From Gnomoniopsis sp. IMI 355080 (Eukaryota > Ascomycota > Sordariomycetes > Diaporthales > Gnomoniaceae): a stretch of 64,000 nucleotides of DNA. This document shows positions 33,128-45,650 of the stretch, in pieces. The DNA lies in the NCBI GenBank assembly GCA_027946555.1, contig JAPEVC010000074.1:62001-126000 (forward strand). Direction: 5' to 3'. Made by a program: the position numbers and the translations under genes. Numbering within the stretch: the first letter of the stretch is position 1; every line of letters begins with the position of its first letter. The notes under the pieces were generated by a model. The model made no database searches. It was given only the letters and a program-made list of their open reading frames with translations, and was not told where the DNA came from.

Positions 33128-35258
33128 TCAAAATCCGCCCATCATCCCAACCCTGGTCATTCTCTTCTCCATCTTCGGCATCGGCGGGGCGAGGCCCATG
33201 TCAGGACCTCTAGGCATGGGTGGCCCCATTCTCCCATAACCAGGCCCGCCGGATCGTGGTGGGAGACCGGCGCCCGGAGGAGGACGCATCCCCGACCTGC
33301 CGCCAGGTGGAGCCAGGGGCGAACTGCCGTAACTCCGTTGAGAGCTCTGAGAGCTCATCGAGGGACTGCGTCGTGTTGCTTGTAACCGCCTCCAAGCATC
33401 CTTCTCGCAATAGGCATTCCCATTCACCTCGAAGTAGCCATCGCGGAGCACGCGCTGGCAGTCGCCGCAGCGGAAGCACTGAAAGTGATACTTCGTGGTG
33501 CTCTCGTCCTCCAAGTACTGCCCTTCAATGCCGTCCTTGCACGTCCCGCAGAGACTGCCATTCATTTTGTGGTAGTGTCTCTTGCAGTAGGGTCTGTCGC
33601 CATGCACGTAAAATTCGGCCGTTGGGAATGGCTCATAACAGCTCGTACATACAAAGCATGCTTTGTGGTAACGGCCTGATAAGCGTCCATCAGCACTCGA
33701 AATAGACTTCCCGGTGATGGCAAGGCCACACGCCCTGCAATCACCGCGCGACTTCGGCGCAACCGGCTCACTGCGCGTGGCAGGCGCAGTTGCGTCCATG
33801 GGTGATGGGGGCAAGTTATTCTGGCGCCCAGACAGAGAACCTCCCTGAATAGCCGGGTCTTGTCTTCCGCCTTGATCCCATCTCGACGGAGGCGGAGACG
33901 GTGGTCGACCACCCTGGATAGCAGGATCGTATCGGTCGTTGGGCGGCAGTCGCTTCGGCCGTGCTCCTACTGTCTCGTCGATGTCCGGTGTCGGTGGCAT
34001 CGCCTTAGACCTCATGTCCTCCATTGATGTCTGCACATCATTTAGTAGGCTCTCAAATGGCGAGGGTGGTGATCCGTAAGAAGGCGAGTTGTCGAAAGGT
34101 CTGCGGGCAGAGGTGGCAGACCGAGCAGGGCTTGTGCTTGAACTGGGCTGACTAACCTGGCTCGATCCGCGTGATATCGACGACGCGACCGAAGGAGATG
34201 GTGAGTGATAGGGATTGTCGGTCCCAAACTCAGCATCCAGATTAATACTCGGGTTTTTGGCCCTGACCTTTACTAAACTTGTTCGAGGTGGTGGTGGCCG
34301 TGATGTGTCACGTAGCCTATCCGGGCGAGGCCCTGGAGCGGACGGAGCTCTGAGAGGCGGTTCGAGCTTCTCATTCGCCTGCATAGGAAAAGTCTCGGCA
34401 CGATTGGGAGAGGTGAAGTCTGGCTCATCGTTCTGCCCTGGTGGCCCGAATCCACCATACCCATTCTTCCTGGGCATCCTGGGTGGCGCGGTCGCGGATG
34501 GGCCCATTCGCCCATAATCCTCGCTTGGTCTGGTCGGCCTGCGTGGGTTTGGCTCGTTTCTGATACTCGGCATGGGTGGCGGCGAGAAATTGTCATCGGC
34601 ATAGGGCCCTGCGGCAATGCTGTCGATCCGTGTGAATAGACTGAGACCCTGCTTTTTGGGACTTGAACCTGGATACGGCTGGTCCCTATCCACATCCCCG
34701 AAGCCGCCATAGCCGCCTGGCCGTGATGACGGGGCGTAGTTCTGGCTGTCACTTGACTCGATCCCCGGCGAGAAGTAGTCATCAGCGCGGCCTATACTGG
34801 GTCGCGCACCTGGGGTTCTTGGTGACACACTCCTCGATCCACTGGACAGACTCAGGGGTGTGAGTGGTTGACGCGAGTAGCTCCGATCTAAGTGAAGAAT
34901 GTCAATTTCTATCGAGCCACTTGCAGAACATGGTGATAGTAGAGGGGTGAAACTCACTCGCTATGGCCGTGTCGACAGGCGGAATAGCACCAATCTTGTC
35001 GTGGACGCTCTTTCCAACGGGCAAGAAGGTGTCTACGACCCCACCAAGCCTTTCCTGGATGCTCTTGGCTGTGGGCAGGAGGTTAGCCATCCCCCCGCCG
35101 GCCCCAGCAGCGGAAGCAGCAGGCGCAGGTGCTGGTGCAGCATTAGCTCCAGCACCACTACATATGTGGTCGCCCATCATTGATATCTCCACATCGTTGC
35201 CGCAATTTGAGCATTTAATGGCGGGCATGAAGCTCGACTCCCTCGGAACACCCGCCAT
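33128..35258 (-). CDS. Paxillin-like protein with two LIM domains
   Basis: Cytoskeletal adaptor of 686 residues from exons 34958-35258 and 33128-34887. The first ATG is at 35258 (MAGVPRESS); the frame runs further up to 35339 only through a TTG. It opens with a small cysteine motif (IKCSNCGNDVEISMMGDHIC), then an Ala/Pro-rich stretch and 350 disordered residues with many SPS, PPP and RPSE-type patches. Two LIM domains follow near residues 455-570: CRACGLAITGKSISS to CKRHYHK, and CGTCKDGIEGQYLE to CEKDAW. The tail is Gly/Pro/Met-rich (GYGRMGPPMPRG). S. pombe and budding yeast Pxl1 have the same arrangement and act in the actomyosin ring and in polarised growth, with Rho1/Cdc42 pathways. The same role here is inferred. 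Confidence 0.9.
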
Positions 35259-38200
35259 CCTGTCCGCTGGAGTCGAGAATATTCTTGGGGGTGAGGCCCC
35301 TGGTTGGTGTCCTGCTCTGGTCCTATTCGTGGGGTGCAACTATTGGATAGGCAACACATAAAATTTCTGTTGTGGTGACAGTGACGGACGTTACTTGTGG
35401 TTAATTGACAGTCGCGGCAGAATATTGCCTTCGCGTCGCAGAGTAGAGTTTGTGGCCTTGGTTCTTCGCAGTGACGTATCCAACCTGAAAGCCAGTAACG
35501 TCGTGGTGGTTCCGAGATGGGTTGTCAAAGAAGTTGCGGACCGGAACAAAGGGACACGGGCACAGACGGGCAGACAGAATAATAAAAGGGTGGCTGCTTT
35601 TGCTAGGCGCAGCGGTAAGAAAGTCGGACTTGGTCGAAACCGAAACGTCGCCAACAAATTGATTGGAATCGACGGGCTCGGCTGCTGCAGGGCAGAGCGC
35701 AGCAAGGTGGTCCGGCGTCAGGCGGCCTGAAACTGGTCGGTCGGTGTGGGGGGGAAGACAGGATGAGCACAAAGGCGTTGTTGTTGGTTTGCTATTGTTT
35801 TCTTGGTGTTAGGGTTTGTTGTGTGTAAAAGAGGAAAGGGAGGGATTGTTTCGCAACAACCTCGAAGAGGGCAAAGAAACAAGAAGTAGACCGAACAAGT
35901 GGAAGGCTGCCAAATGCCAAGGAGCGCCCATCAAGAGGGGGGGTGTAAAGGAAAGTATGGGAATGGTGGTCAAAGGCGTTGCGGAATTGTCTCGAATTGT
36001 TGGATGGAATGGAGATTGGGCGAATGCACCTGGCATGCAGGGGAGGGTACAAGCAGTACTCCGTACCAAGGGCAACAGCGTCTCCTGGCACTTGGAAGGA
36101 GGGTCCACACTGGCAGGACCAGGACCACAATATTGCGGGTTGCGGGCAGCTTTTGCGGCTCGAATTAGTTGGCTCACCTCTGGACACCACCAGAACCACC
36201 TGCAGCTTTGCATCCGCATCCCTGGCGTCAGGGCCGTCAGGGTGCTCAGGGTGTTCGGGGTGCTCTCGTCCCTGTGGCCCTGATCCCTACTCCCTGCGGG
36301 CGACTGGCAGCATCCTTGTTCCCTGCCCGAAGATCTGGAGAAGGAAAAAGGCGCCGTTGCCGGGTCTCGAGGTTAGCGGCCTTCGGAGTCGGTCACAGAT
36401 GTCAGACCAGATGACTATCGATGACATGCAGTAGGCAGCAGGACACCTCGATGGAGCGGGCGAGCGTCAATAGGCATAATCTCGAAACATGGACACATAT
36501 CAGACCACTCAGGTGCCGCAAGGTGCCCTGGCGCACATAGGGAAAGCTACGCGAATATGTCGGAAGTTAGGTGGATGAGAAGGAGGCTCGTGGAGGTCGC
36601 AACCACTGCGTTACGAGAAATTGGGAATCCAGAATGGATGGCAGCCCCCAGACTGTGCTTGCCTGATCGGGAAAGGCGCCGTCTGTGGCGTTCGTGGTCC
36701 CTAGATTGGGGTGGAATGTGCACCAATTTTGCAAATGTACAAGTAGCACGCGCTCTGAAATCGAATATCCTGTCCGGCGATCATTGAGATTGACTACCCA
36801 GATACAGCTCACTACCTACCATAGTACCATAGTACACATGTAGCACTAACCCATACTTATCTTGGCCTGCTAGGTGGTCCCCTTTGTACCATCTGGGCAG
36901 TTGTGCGGTAATTGTGTGCTCCCGAGGCCCATTTGCATGAGCATGGCGAGTCTCATCTGTTGGCCCAATAGCTCCACAATAAATTCGCGGCTCCGAACGG
37001 ACCTCCAACCCTTCAACAGGTATTCAGGTGTTGCAGACCGGCAGTGTGTTCGCACTGACGCGTCGGCCCGGACAGGTGCAGAGGCTTCACAAGGTTGATG
37101 ACGACGGGTACCTTGCATTCAATTTATGAAGCCGCGCGTGTCCGTCTCCAAAGGCCCCGCGTAACCCGTCGATGATGGGGTTCCATCGCTCCAGGACAGC
37201 AGATACTACCTGTACATACATACTACTACTGCATAGTATGGACTGCCGGACTGCGTAGTGCTGTTTTGATCGGCACCCAAATCAGTCGGACAAGCCCACA
37301 CAAACCTCGTCAATGCCGTCACCTGTCCCGTGACGATTTGCCCAGGGCTGAAACTGCGTGTCATGTTTTGAACTTGTAGTTCCTGTCCAACTATAAGCAT
37401 AAGTACTACTCGGATCGGAACTCTACTCGTCTGATCACTGAACCAGTCAGTGCCCAACAGCGTAGTCTTTTTTTGTTTTCCTTCTAGAAGCTCGGCGTCG
37501 GGGCCACCTACGCATCCACGCTCCCGCCCCATCTTCCTATTTTCATCTTCTTTATGCTACACCTACCAAGCCACTATGTAAAGCACGTGTCGCCAACTCA
37601 CCTACCTAAGTACCTACATATGTACTTACGGCCCCACACTGGATGATCGAGATAATCCTGTCATGACAAAAAAATACCTCTCGTATGGCAGGGGCCAATG
37701 GGGTTGTCTAGGGTTCTGCACCGGGCTTCCTTTGTGCTGCCTATGCAAATACCTATTCAGAAGGAGTACACACTATGGTAGTATTGGTAGTACTATGTAA
37801 ATACCTCTCTACCCACCTAGGTATATATTGCGTACCTCTTAAGTCGCAATATCGTACTTCCCAGGCTGTCATATATTGCGGGTTCAGATCCTAAAGCAAA
37901 CCAGATGAGCAATTATAATAGCATCAGCCAAGCAGCCAATGAGTATAGACAATATCTCAAATACCTATCACCCGTGACTACGGTAAGTTACCAACATCAA
38001 CAAACTCAAGCTTCATCTCATGAGCATCGAGGTCGGGCCGAGGAGGGCCACCCCTGCATAAGCCCTAATGAGGGTGTGTCTTCACTCCGCAAATCCCACC
38101 CAATGAGACTACCGAAGCGATATGATGAGCACCAGCAATACCATCCTCCGAGAATCCCTAAAATTCTCGACATCACACGATCCAACGGTTTCGTCCGTTG

Positions 38201-41200
38201 GAGCTCACCACCACGCTGCTCGCAATTTCACCTTGGTCTGATTATCCCTTGTTTGGAAACGCCCAGGTCCGCAGCGCTGCTGATCCAAACTCTCCTTATC
38301 TACCAATGCAACCATCGCTGGTAATCTTGTCCCCCACATTCTCCCCATTCTGCAGGAGCTGCCAGATAGCGGTCTGTGTTGCCAGCCGATCTTGACCAGA
38401 TGGAGGCAGGCAGGTACCGTCAAAAAAGACATGACAACAATTTGGTGTTCATGGAAAGATTGACATTACATACTGACTATGATGTCGTTGACGGTGGCTA
38501 AGTATCTTCTGGATCCAGGAACCTAGATGGTGCGCACGCTACGGCTTCACGCTAGCATTAAGCATTCAGGGGTACGAACAATTTTGTTTTACCATGATGT
38601 GCCATACTATACTTCATTTGACGTCCAAACGTATGTCGCAACTTAAGCCTAACCTGTATTGGTAGTAGATGAGCTAGACCAGATCTAACTCAGCTAAGTC
38701 AGGCACCGTCAAGGTCCCTCCTCAGGGTCCACTTTGTTCTTTTGAATGTATTTTCTCCCCGAGCTGGAGGTTCATGCTGAATGACCAGTTCCCTTTTATA
38801 AAAAAAACCGGACTGCTACAAGATATACCAAGAACACATTCCGACGGAGTATACACTAACTCGATTCCAATCATGTTTGGAAAATCCACGAAGATGATCG
38901 TTGTGTTCCAGTATTGGGTGAAGGCCAATGCCAATGCCCGCCGGACGAGGCGTGACCCGTTCTCTTGACATGATCATCAGCCGGCAAATTAGCAAGCTGA
39001 TGTGCAAGCTTAAGTCAGTGGCTTATTTCCTTCACCCGGTTGTGGTCCACGTCCTACGATGATCAATCTGAAGTGCACAGACAGACGAATAGGCTTGTAG
39101 AATAGACGCTCGGAGCAGCAATTCCCAGTCGGAGATCTCCATCCAGATCTCGAAAAGATCGAACCCTGAGTCTTGTCCACAGGTCCCGCATATTGAGGTT
39201 ATTAGGACCTCGAAGACACCAAATGCGCAGGCATTTTCCATTTGCACCGAGACGCCAACCAATTACCATAGGCATTGGCATCAGTTGGCTACCACGGGCA
39301 AGTTGCGCAATAAATGGGTAAGAAAAAACAGACCTTCCCAATTCGACATACCGTCCCTGGCTTTTGAAACAGCCCGTTGCATAGTTTACAAGCGTGTGAT
39401 CTCGTAGATCTAGCAACTAGCCAATTCGATCGCCAGATCGTCCCCGGATTCTCGAGCTTATATCGGACTCGAATCATCCGATGGTGTGTCTCGCTCGGTA
39501 AACGCCTGGTTTGGCTCAATGTTCTTGATGGAAAACACATAGTAGCTATAAACTATCTAGTTGTGTGTCAGGGGCCTGCCAAGAAACAAAGCGTACTCTA
39601 GTCTGGAGGCCATGCTGGCATCGAACGCTGATGAGTGCCGCGTGAATGTGTTGGTCCTGCGTACGCTGCGCAGTTTGCTGACCAACTTCCGGCAATCTTG
39701 CTACGACTGGCCGATTGCATGTTCAACAGGCGCACCAACAACACAGGATGCGATGATCAATTTGACCGTCCAGTGTCAAACGATGCTTATCGTGACTCGC
39801 GCTTCAAGCATGCTCGCCCAAAGCTGCGTCCCTGACGAGAGACTTCCGAAGCTCCGATATATCATGAATGCAGGTGTTGAGCGGGTTGTTTGGTCGCCCA
39901 GGCCTCGGCTCATGCCTAAGGGTCGCCAAACTTCCAAGAGAGGGAGGCATTGCTGTCAAAGAGGCTGTGAATATATGGACGTGCCGCAGAATAACTTGTT
40001 TGTTTCTAGGATCTCCATGTGACAGCTGCCGGATGCGTTTGGTACATGAATCAGACCAGCCCTATTTTCATATTTAGGCGTCCCTATCCACTTTTCGTGA
40101 TGGTGTTATCGTTACATAGAAATAGGGCTTTGTTTCGTGCATGGATGATGGGCGCCCCCAACACTCGTCCTTTGTAGCCTTTGCCTGACTGAGATTTTTG
40201 CTCTTCCATCGTCTGGTTGCCGTGAGTCGTTTGACACCTGCGCGGCGTTATTTCCAGCTTGCTTTGCATCGGGTACCTAGCTTAGGTTTTCTTTCAAGTA
40301 GCATCGCCTCCAAAAATGATCCGCTAGTTCAAGCTGTCGAACCAGCGCTCTATTTCCCCGGTGGAACTGCAGAGCCCCACTCCGGAAGATACCGTTGCTT
40401 TCAACCCCTGAGGATACCTAGTAATTTGGCCACAGTGTTTGACAGCATCCTTCTGATAGCCTTGCCTGAGGACGGGCGCCCAAACCCTGGTATCACTGCT
40501 GTCATGTGAGGCTTTCGGACTATGTATTACCAGTGGTGGAAAGCAAAAGCATCACTTCCGGTGGAAATACTGAAGTTATATGGACGATGTACTAAAAGTA
40601 TACTGATGAGGGATGCTTCTCACGTCACCGTCACCTCCAGTACCCCTGAATATGGACAGGTATGGAAGTTAGCGCACGCGTGCTTGAGCCATGTGTTTTG
40701 TATTCAAGCATCGCTACCTTCATAGATGGTATCGAGCAACATGCTAAGCCATATAAGTCAAGATATTGCACGCAGGACTGTAGGCATCGCCAGTCGCGTA
40801 TAAATAGCTTGGCAGTGTTCGTGTTCATGTCTTCTAGTGAAGTAGTCAGGCCGAGGTCTTCCTGAGTCAAGACAAAAAATCCATCCCACTACCTGGCCAC
40901 TACCTGGCTAGCTGCCCAGCTCTCATAAGGCATCAGATTGACAAAGCGATCGAGAAGCAATTCCGCTCCTTTGTCGACGGAAGCCCGCTTTGGCGCGGAC
41001 GCCATGCCTCTAATGTCCTCCAGGGAACAAGCTCTAGGTAGGTGACACCCGGATCTCCCGAGGTCAGCTTGGGAACGAATATGAAATTTCGAATGGTATT
41101 TTGCCTATAATTTCCCGGTCAAGTCACTCTTCGGAACACGTAGCGGGTTTGGCAATAAACTAAAATTCACTGGTTCGATGTACGCGAGTCTGTTGACCCA

Positions 41201-41887
41201 GTCGATGGTATTCGCAGATGGAAGAACAACAAATCTCGGAATGATAAAGTGAATCCCGACTTCTGAAATTGGTTTTTAAAAATGTCATTCAACCTGAGAG
41301 AACCTCCATGTTTACCGGTTCCCCTGCATAAGACTTTCTTGCGATGCTCTTGTACTCTCGTCACACCGGAAAGCCTAGCAACCATATCATAAAGTACCAT
41401 GTATGCCCGTGGCCAGGTGAGGACTCCACGGGTTGACCTCCGAATGAGCCCTTTCGAACAGGTGACTCCATCGCAACGTGAAACACAACAAAAGGAACAA
41501 AGGTACTCGCCATTTTACGCGGCTTGACAGTACTGATGTAGTGCCTTTGTGTATGTTGTTCCGGTGTTCAACCCGTCCCGCCTTCAAAGCAGCTGGATAT
41601 TAATAGATCCTACTTAATATAAGCACCGCGTATATAAGTCCTATTCCACAATACTGCTGCGAAGAGACAAAGGTGGCTCCGTCCTAAGTTGTGCTGTCCA
41701 CCTCTGTGGGAAAAATTTTGTTGCAGCACATAAGATTACGAAAAACACTTTCCACTGTAATTTGCAGTTGGGTCCGGGCGTTGACTGACCTGATGCCCTT
41801 CAGTTGAACAGGAAAATCTATCTGTAATACGATCTTTAAGAAGCTTGCTATCCTTGGCCGTCGTTGGAATCCTTGGGATATTTCACC
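35259..41887. other. Gene-poor region, 6.6 kb
   Basis: The largest empty stretch in the window. 35395-36440 holds overlapping open frames on both strands without recognisable products; part is probably the LIM gene's promoter and 5' UTR. TACCTA-type motif groups occur at 37600-37628 and 37811-37838. The 139-codon frame at 37905-38324, the 153-codon one at 39561-40022 and many smaller ones lack conserved features. I see no transposase, reverse transcriptase or terminal repeats, although old RIP-mutated elements cannot be excluded by eye. 41625-41640 contains TATATAAG, a possible TATA box for the next gene. Confidence 0.5.
41627..41638 (+). promoter_or_regulatory. Possible TATA box of the CFEM receptor gene
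   Basis: CGTATATAAG about 250 nt upstream of the ATG at 41888. Sequence match and position only. Confidence 0.3.
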
Positions 41888-43594
41888 ATGTCGCTCTTTA
41901 CTCCCCGATTCGCTATAATCGGCACTCTGCTTCTTCTCATCACTAGAGTCCTTTCTCTCAACATAAGCGAGATTGCCTTGACGGACTGTGGCGTAAGGAC
42001 ATTCAGTGGACTCATATAGGCGCGTTTATGGGATGCGTATCCTTACTGACAGCATGGTGCTTGCTTAGGTGGCATGTTATCAGTCGCCATACAATTCTAC
42101 CACAAACCTATCCTGTATTTGCACAGAAGATGTGTTCAATGAGGTGGCAGAATGCCTTATTGATACATGCACAAGGGAAACAGACTATTACAGTAAGTTT
42201 CAGTGTTATCGAAAGAGTACATGTCAGAATTGTAGTTTGATGGGCTGATCAACTGACAAGTTGGTTGTGCTCAGCAAGCTTCCGGAAGCTCAACTACGAT
42301 TGTGGTGTCCCAAGACCGGTCTGGACAGTCGACCCTGCCTATATACCTACAGCCGTCATTGTTTTCGCCGTTCAATCTCTTTTTTTCGCTTTGCGCATTA
42401 CAGCACGATTTATGAAGATGGGCACATGGGGTCCTGACGATACAACTTGCGTTGTAGCATATGTAAGGCGTCACTTTTCCGAGGTTGGAGAGTATCTAAT
42501 ATTGACAAGTCCTCTAGGCGTTATTAGTCGTACAATTCATCGTGTGCGTACTTGGTAAGATGTTTCTCTCAATTTCTTCAGTCTAATGACGTTTGCTGAC
42601 GCGTTTGACCTCAGAGGGATGGTATGGGAATTACATCAATTACTGGACGCTCGACTTCTGGAAGCTACCGCCGTTCTTGAAATTAGACTTTGCTCGAGCC
42701 GAGCTCTACGCGATCGGCCTCGGAACGTCCAAAATGTCTATCATCTTTCTCTACCAGCGAATCTTCGAAGGACCCCGTCTACGATGGGTTCTTTTCGGCA
42801 GCCAGATCTTCAACGCCCTGCTCATGCTCTCGTACTTTGTTGCAGCCTTTTTTGTGTCGAGACCTTTCAACTGCATGTTCATGGTAAATCTTCCCAGCAA
42901 TTGCACTTATCATGATGTTTGGGACGGCTCAGGCGCCTATTCCGCAGTCAATGCTGCCTTCGATGTGTGGCTAGTGGCGATTCCGGCGTTCGTGGTGTGG
43001 AGGCTGCAGATGAAGATGGAAAGAAAGATTAACGTGATTGCTGTGTTTGCAACGGGTATCTTGTGAGTGCATTCAATCATCATAGGCTTCCGGATCTTCA
43101 TGTTAATGTTCCACGTTCTTTCAAGAACATGTTTCATCGCAACAGCTCGGTTTGCGTTGTACCGCCTAGATATGAGGCCTAGTGAGTACCAAGTCTCAGT
43201 TATTTGTATAGCTTCATAGATAGGCTAGTGAAACATAATGTCACTAACACAGTCAATAGATGCATCACAAGATGAATACCAACTGTACATATGGCTAGTT
43301 TACTATGCCTATTACGCCGAACTTACCAGCTGCTTCGTCATATGCTGTCTCCCAGCCATCAGGCAGCTTGTCGGGAAGAAAATCTGGCCGGTCTTGAAGA
43401 CCAGATTTAGTTCCCTATCTATGACCTTTTCATACCGATCGAGAAACCACCAAAGCACGGGATATCTTGGGCAGAGTAGAACAAGAACCATTTCGAGTCC
43501 TATTGAGGGAAGTTTCCAGCATCTTACGAGTGACCTATACGAGGAGCACTCGAATGTTTGGGGACCGGAGAGTACAAGGGGTTATGCTCTTTGA
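41888..43594 (+). CDS. CFEM-domain, PTH11-like seven-transmembrane receptor
   Basis: Plasma-membrane receptor of the Pezizomycotina PTH11-like class, 430 residues in seven exons: 41888-41992, 42069-42192, 42275-42462, 42518-42554, 42615-43062, 43126-43181, 43260-43594. A signal peptide (IIGTLLLLITRVLSL) leads into an extracellular CFEM domain with C34, C38, C51, C53, C64, C69 and C86. The canonical domain has eight cysteines; the third is missing. CGVPRPVW marks the end of the CFEM, and seven hydrophobic segments follow (for example IVFAVQSLFFALRITARF, GTSKMSIIFLYQRIF, ELTSCFVICCLPAIRQL). The cytosolic tail is short and Ser/Arg-rich. Magnaporthe Pth11 senses surface cues for infection structure formation, but the family is large and the ligand here is unknown. 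The 37-nt exon 4 is unusually small. Confidence 0.88.
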
Positions 43595-44775
43595 ATGAGT
43601 GATGACGGAAAGATAGCAGACGTGAACATTTCGATGACTATTATATTTATCAGTCTCTTGGACTTCCGATCAGGAGATAACAAGACCGGAGACTGGCTGG
43701 CAAACATACAAGGCGGCGGTTGTCACTTCAGTGCTTAATTTCTAGTCACGCGAAGGACTCGTTTTACTGGAATTTGTATCAAGGCAACCTTGTAGAAACG
43801 CGAATACCATTCAATCAAGTAAACAAACGGTTGCGTTGTACCAGAACCGGGGACGGCTTTAGAAACACGCCCGTGTATCCTTTGTCGCAGAGGAGAGTCT
43901 ACCTCCCTAGGCAAGTAGACGATGCCAAAAGTTGTCACTAATTCACCACAATCGAACGCATGGGACTATCTCAGCAAGAACCCATATTCCCTTCCATAAA
44001 GCTATACTGGGAAGCAGCTGATGCTTATTTACCCCTTTATTTTGTGCCTACCAAATCTCTATTCACAGATGTGAGTTGTACGCAGTCGTAAGGCTGATTA
44101 TATAAGCGACCTCATAGGGGGCTACAGAAAGCACACCTCGTCTTGTCTCGTCTCGGTCGTGCAGCACTTGAAAAATCTGGTCATGAATCTGCAAACAAAG
44201 GCCACGCCATCATGACGATGGAATAAGCCGGCAAGAGGCAAAGAAAGGGTAGGTCGGTATGGGGGCAGTTGCGGCACTCCAGGCCAGACGAGCATAACGA
44301 CGGCATAGCATTGAAACGGAAGCAAGACAGCCAATGAGAAGTTTTCAATTGGCAAATTATGACCCAAGACCGACATTTCCTTGCAGGTGATCTAGGTCAC
44401 GGTGTAGGAAAAAAACGCGGCATCAGGAGGGACAGAGCGACACAGGAACATGAACGACGTTGTAGAAAACGGACAACTTGTACGGAATACAGTACTAGGA
44501 TCGTTATGAACCTTGCTGGCGGATGGCAGGGGCAAGGGCACACGGCTATTTGCGGGTACATTCGGCCCTGGGCTCTATGCCGCGGCGCGTCATTTATACT
44601 ACTTTTGTTGTCTTTTGTTTCCCGCCTCCCAAGAGACCAGTTGGTACTGTCGTATTAGTGTCTGAGCAAGGTCATTGGAAAATTCTTGCTGGATGTTGCC
44701 GTCCCCATGTTGCAGAAATCCACTTCCTTTATCGAAGAGTTTTAGTTTTTTCTCGCCTTTTTTTGCACCTGCACG

Positions 44776-45108
44776 CTAATAGCCTGACCCGTCTGATCCT
44801 GGCCGAGGGTCTAGCGGCTTATGCTCCGAGGTGCGATTGACGGAAGACGGAAGATGAGGACTTGGAGGCTGGCTTTTTGAACTGCATGAGGTCAAAGTTC
44901 GGCCTTTTGGCAACAGTCGGTGAGAGAAAGCCGTGTGCCTGAAGAGACAAGCTATACTTTTCGGGCTGCAGGGTGATGGAGGGGTGACCGGCGTCCATCC
45001 GGGTACGGCATCAGCTTTCATGTATCCTTCCTCATCAGATGACGCCCACGTGAGATGCCGCAGCCTGTCGGGGGTTGGGGCATCGGGGCGTTCGTCGGAC
45101 GAGGACAT
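44776..45108 (-). CDS. Possible small Ser/Pro-rich protein, unrecognised
   Basis: Uninterrupted 110-codon frame with an ATG at 45108, starting MSSSDERPDAPTPDRLRHLT. The composition is Ser/Pro-rich with acidic N-terminal patches and SPxxP-type motifs; there is no membrane segment or signal peptide. It would be divergent from the aminotransferase gene, with 542 bp between ATGs. I do not recognise a family. Its codon choice is compatible with coding but the frame is short enough to be chance; it could equally be the first exon of a longer gene. Confidence 0.25.
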   Translation of the reverse strand: MSSSDERPDAPTPDRLRHLTWASSDEEGYMKADAVPGWTPVTPPSPCSPKSIACLFRHTAFSHRLLPKGRTLTSCSSKSQPPSPHLPSSVNRTSEHKPLDPRPGSDGSGY

Positions 45109-45469
45109 ACTATGTACTAGCCCGACCCAACCGAGAAAAGGTACGGTTGCACGACAGGCCGGAAGTGCTCGCCTATCAATCACTTGCATCGCCCTGTGGT
45201 GTGCGGGAGTGCGTGTGTAACCACCCCTTATGACTTACACCCGGTTCGCGACATGGCTTATAACGTCCGAAATAGGAGCTTTCTTCGCCCAGCGCAAGTG
45301 CGCATAGTCGTCCAAGGTTTCCTAGACTACAGGTATAGGTACTATCTCAATCTGCTAAACCCGCGCATGGATGAGCCATTGGCCAATGAGTCACCTGCCC
45401 TATCTTGACTTGGTGTTAACCAGACAGGCCCATCTTTTGTCTTCTTCTTGTAAGTCATGGTTTAAGTAG

Positions 45470-45545
45470 ATTACCCTCGCCCTCCTGCTGTCTCCTCCCA
45501 TTTTCCTATTCTATTTCCCAATTCCTTTCCTTCACATCAAAAGTT
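45470..45545 (+). promoter_or_regulatory. CT-rich core promoter of the aminotransferase gene
   Basis: A strongly pyrimidine-biased stretch (ctcctgctgtctcctcccat and onward) ends about 105 nt upstream of the ATG at 45651. Such tracts commonly precede the transcription start of highly expressed genes in filamentous fungi. Confidence 0.5.
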
Positions 45546-45650
45546 CATATCTACATCAGGGGCGGCTGGCTCTCATACCCGCCAACATCTGCACCACTAC
45601 CCACTCACTCCCTTCACGGCTCTCAACTATCAACTACCAATAACGTCAAC

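Larger units (their letters stand above)
43595..45650. other. Intergenic region, 2.1 kb
   Basis: Lies between the CFEM receptor (+) and the aminotransferase (+). It contains a weak minus-strand candidate gene at 44776-45108 and the CT-rich promoter of the aminotransferase at 45470-45545. Otherwise nothing recognised. Confidence 0.5.

Noticed and set aside
35259..35339. 27-residue extension of the LIM protein
   Set aside because: Begins at TTG rather than ATG.
35792..36440. Overlapping frames of 130-155 codons on both strands
   Set aside because: Open in several frames at once because of base composition; none resembles a protein.
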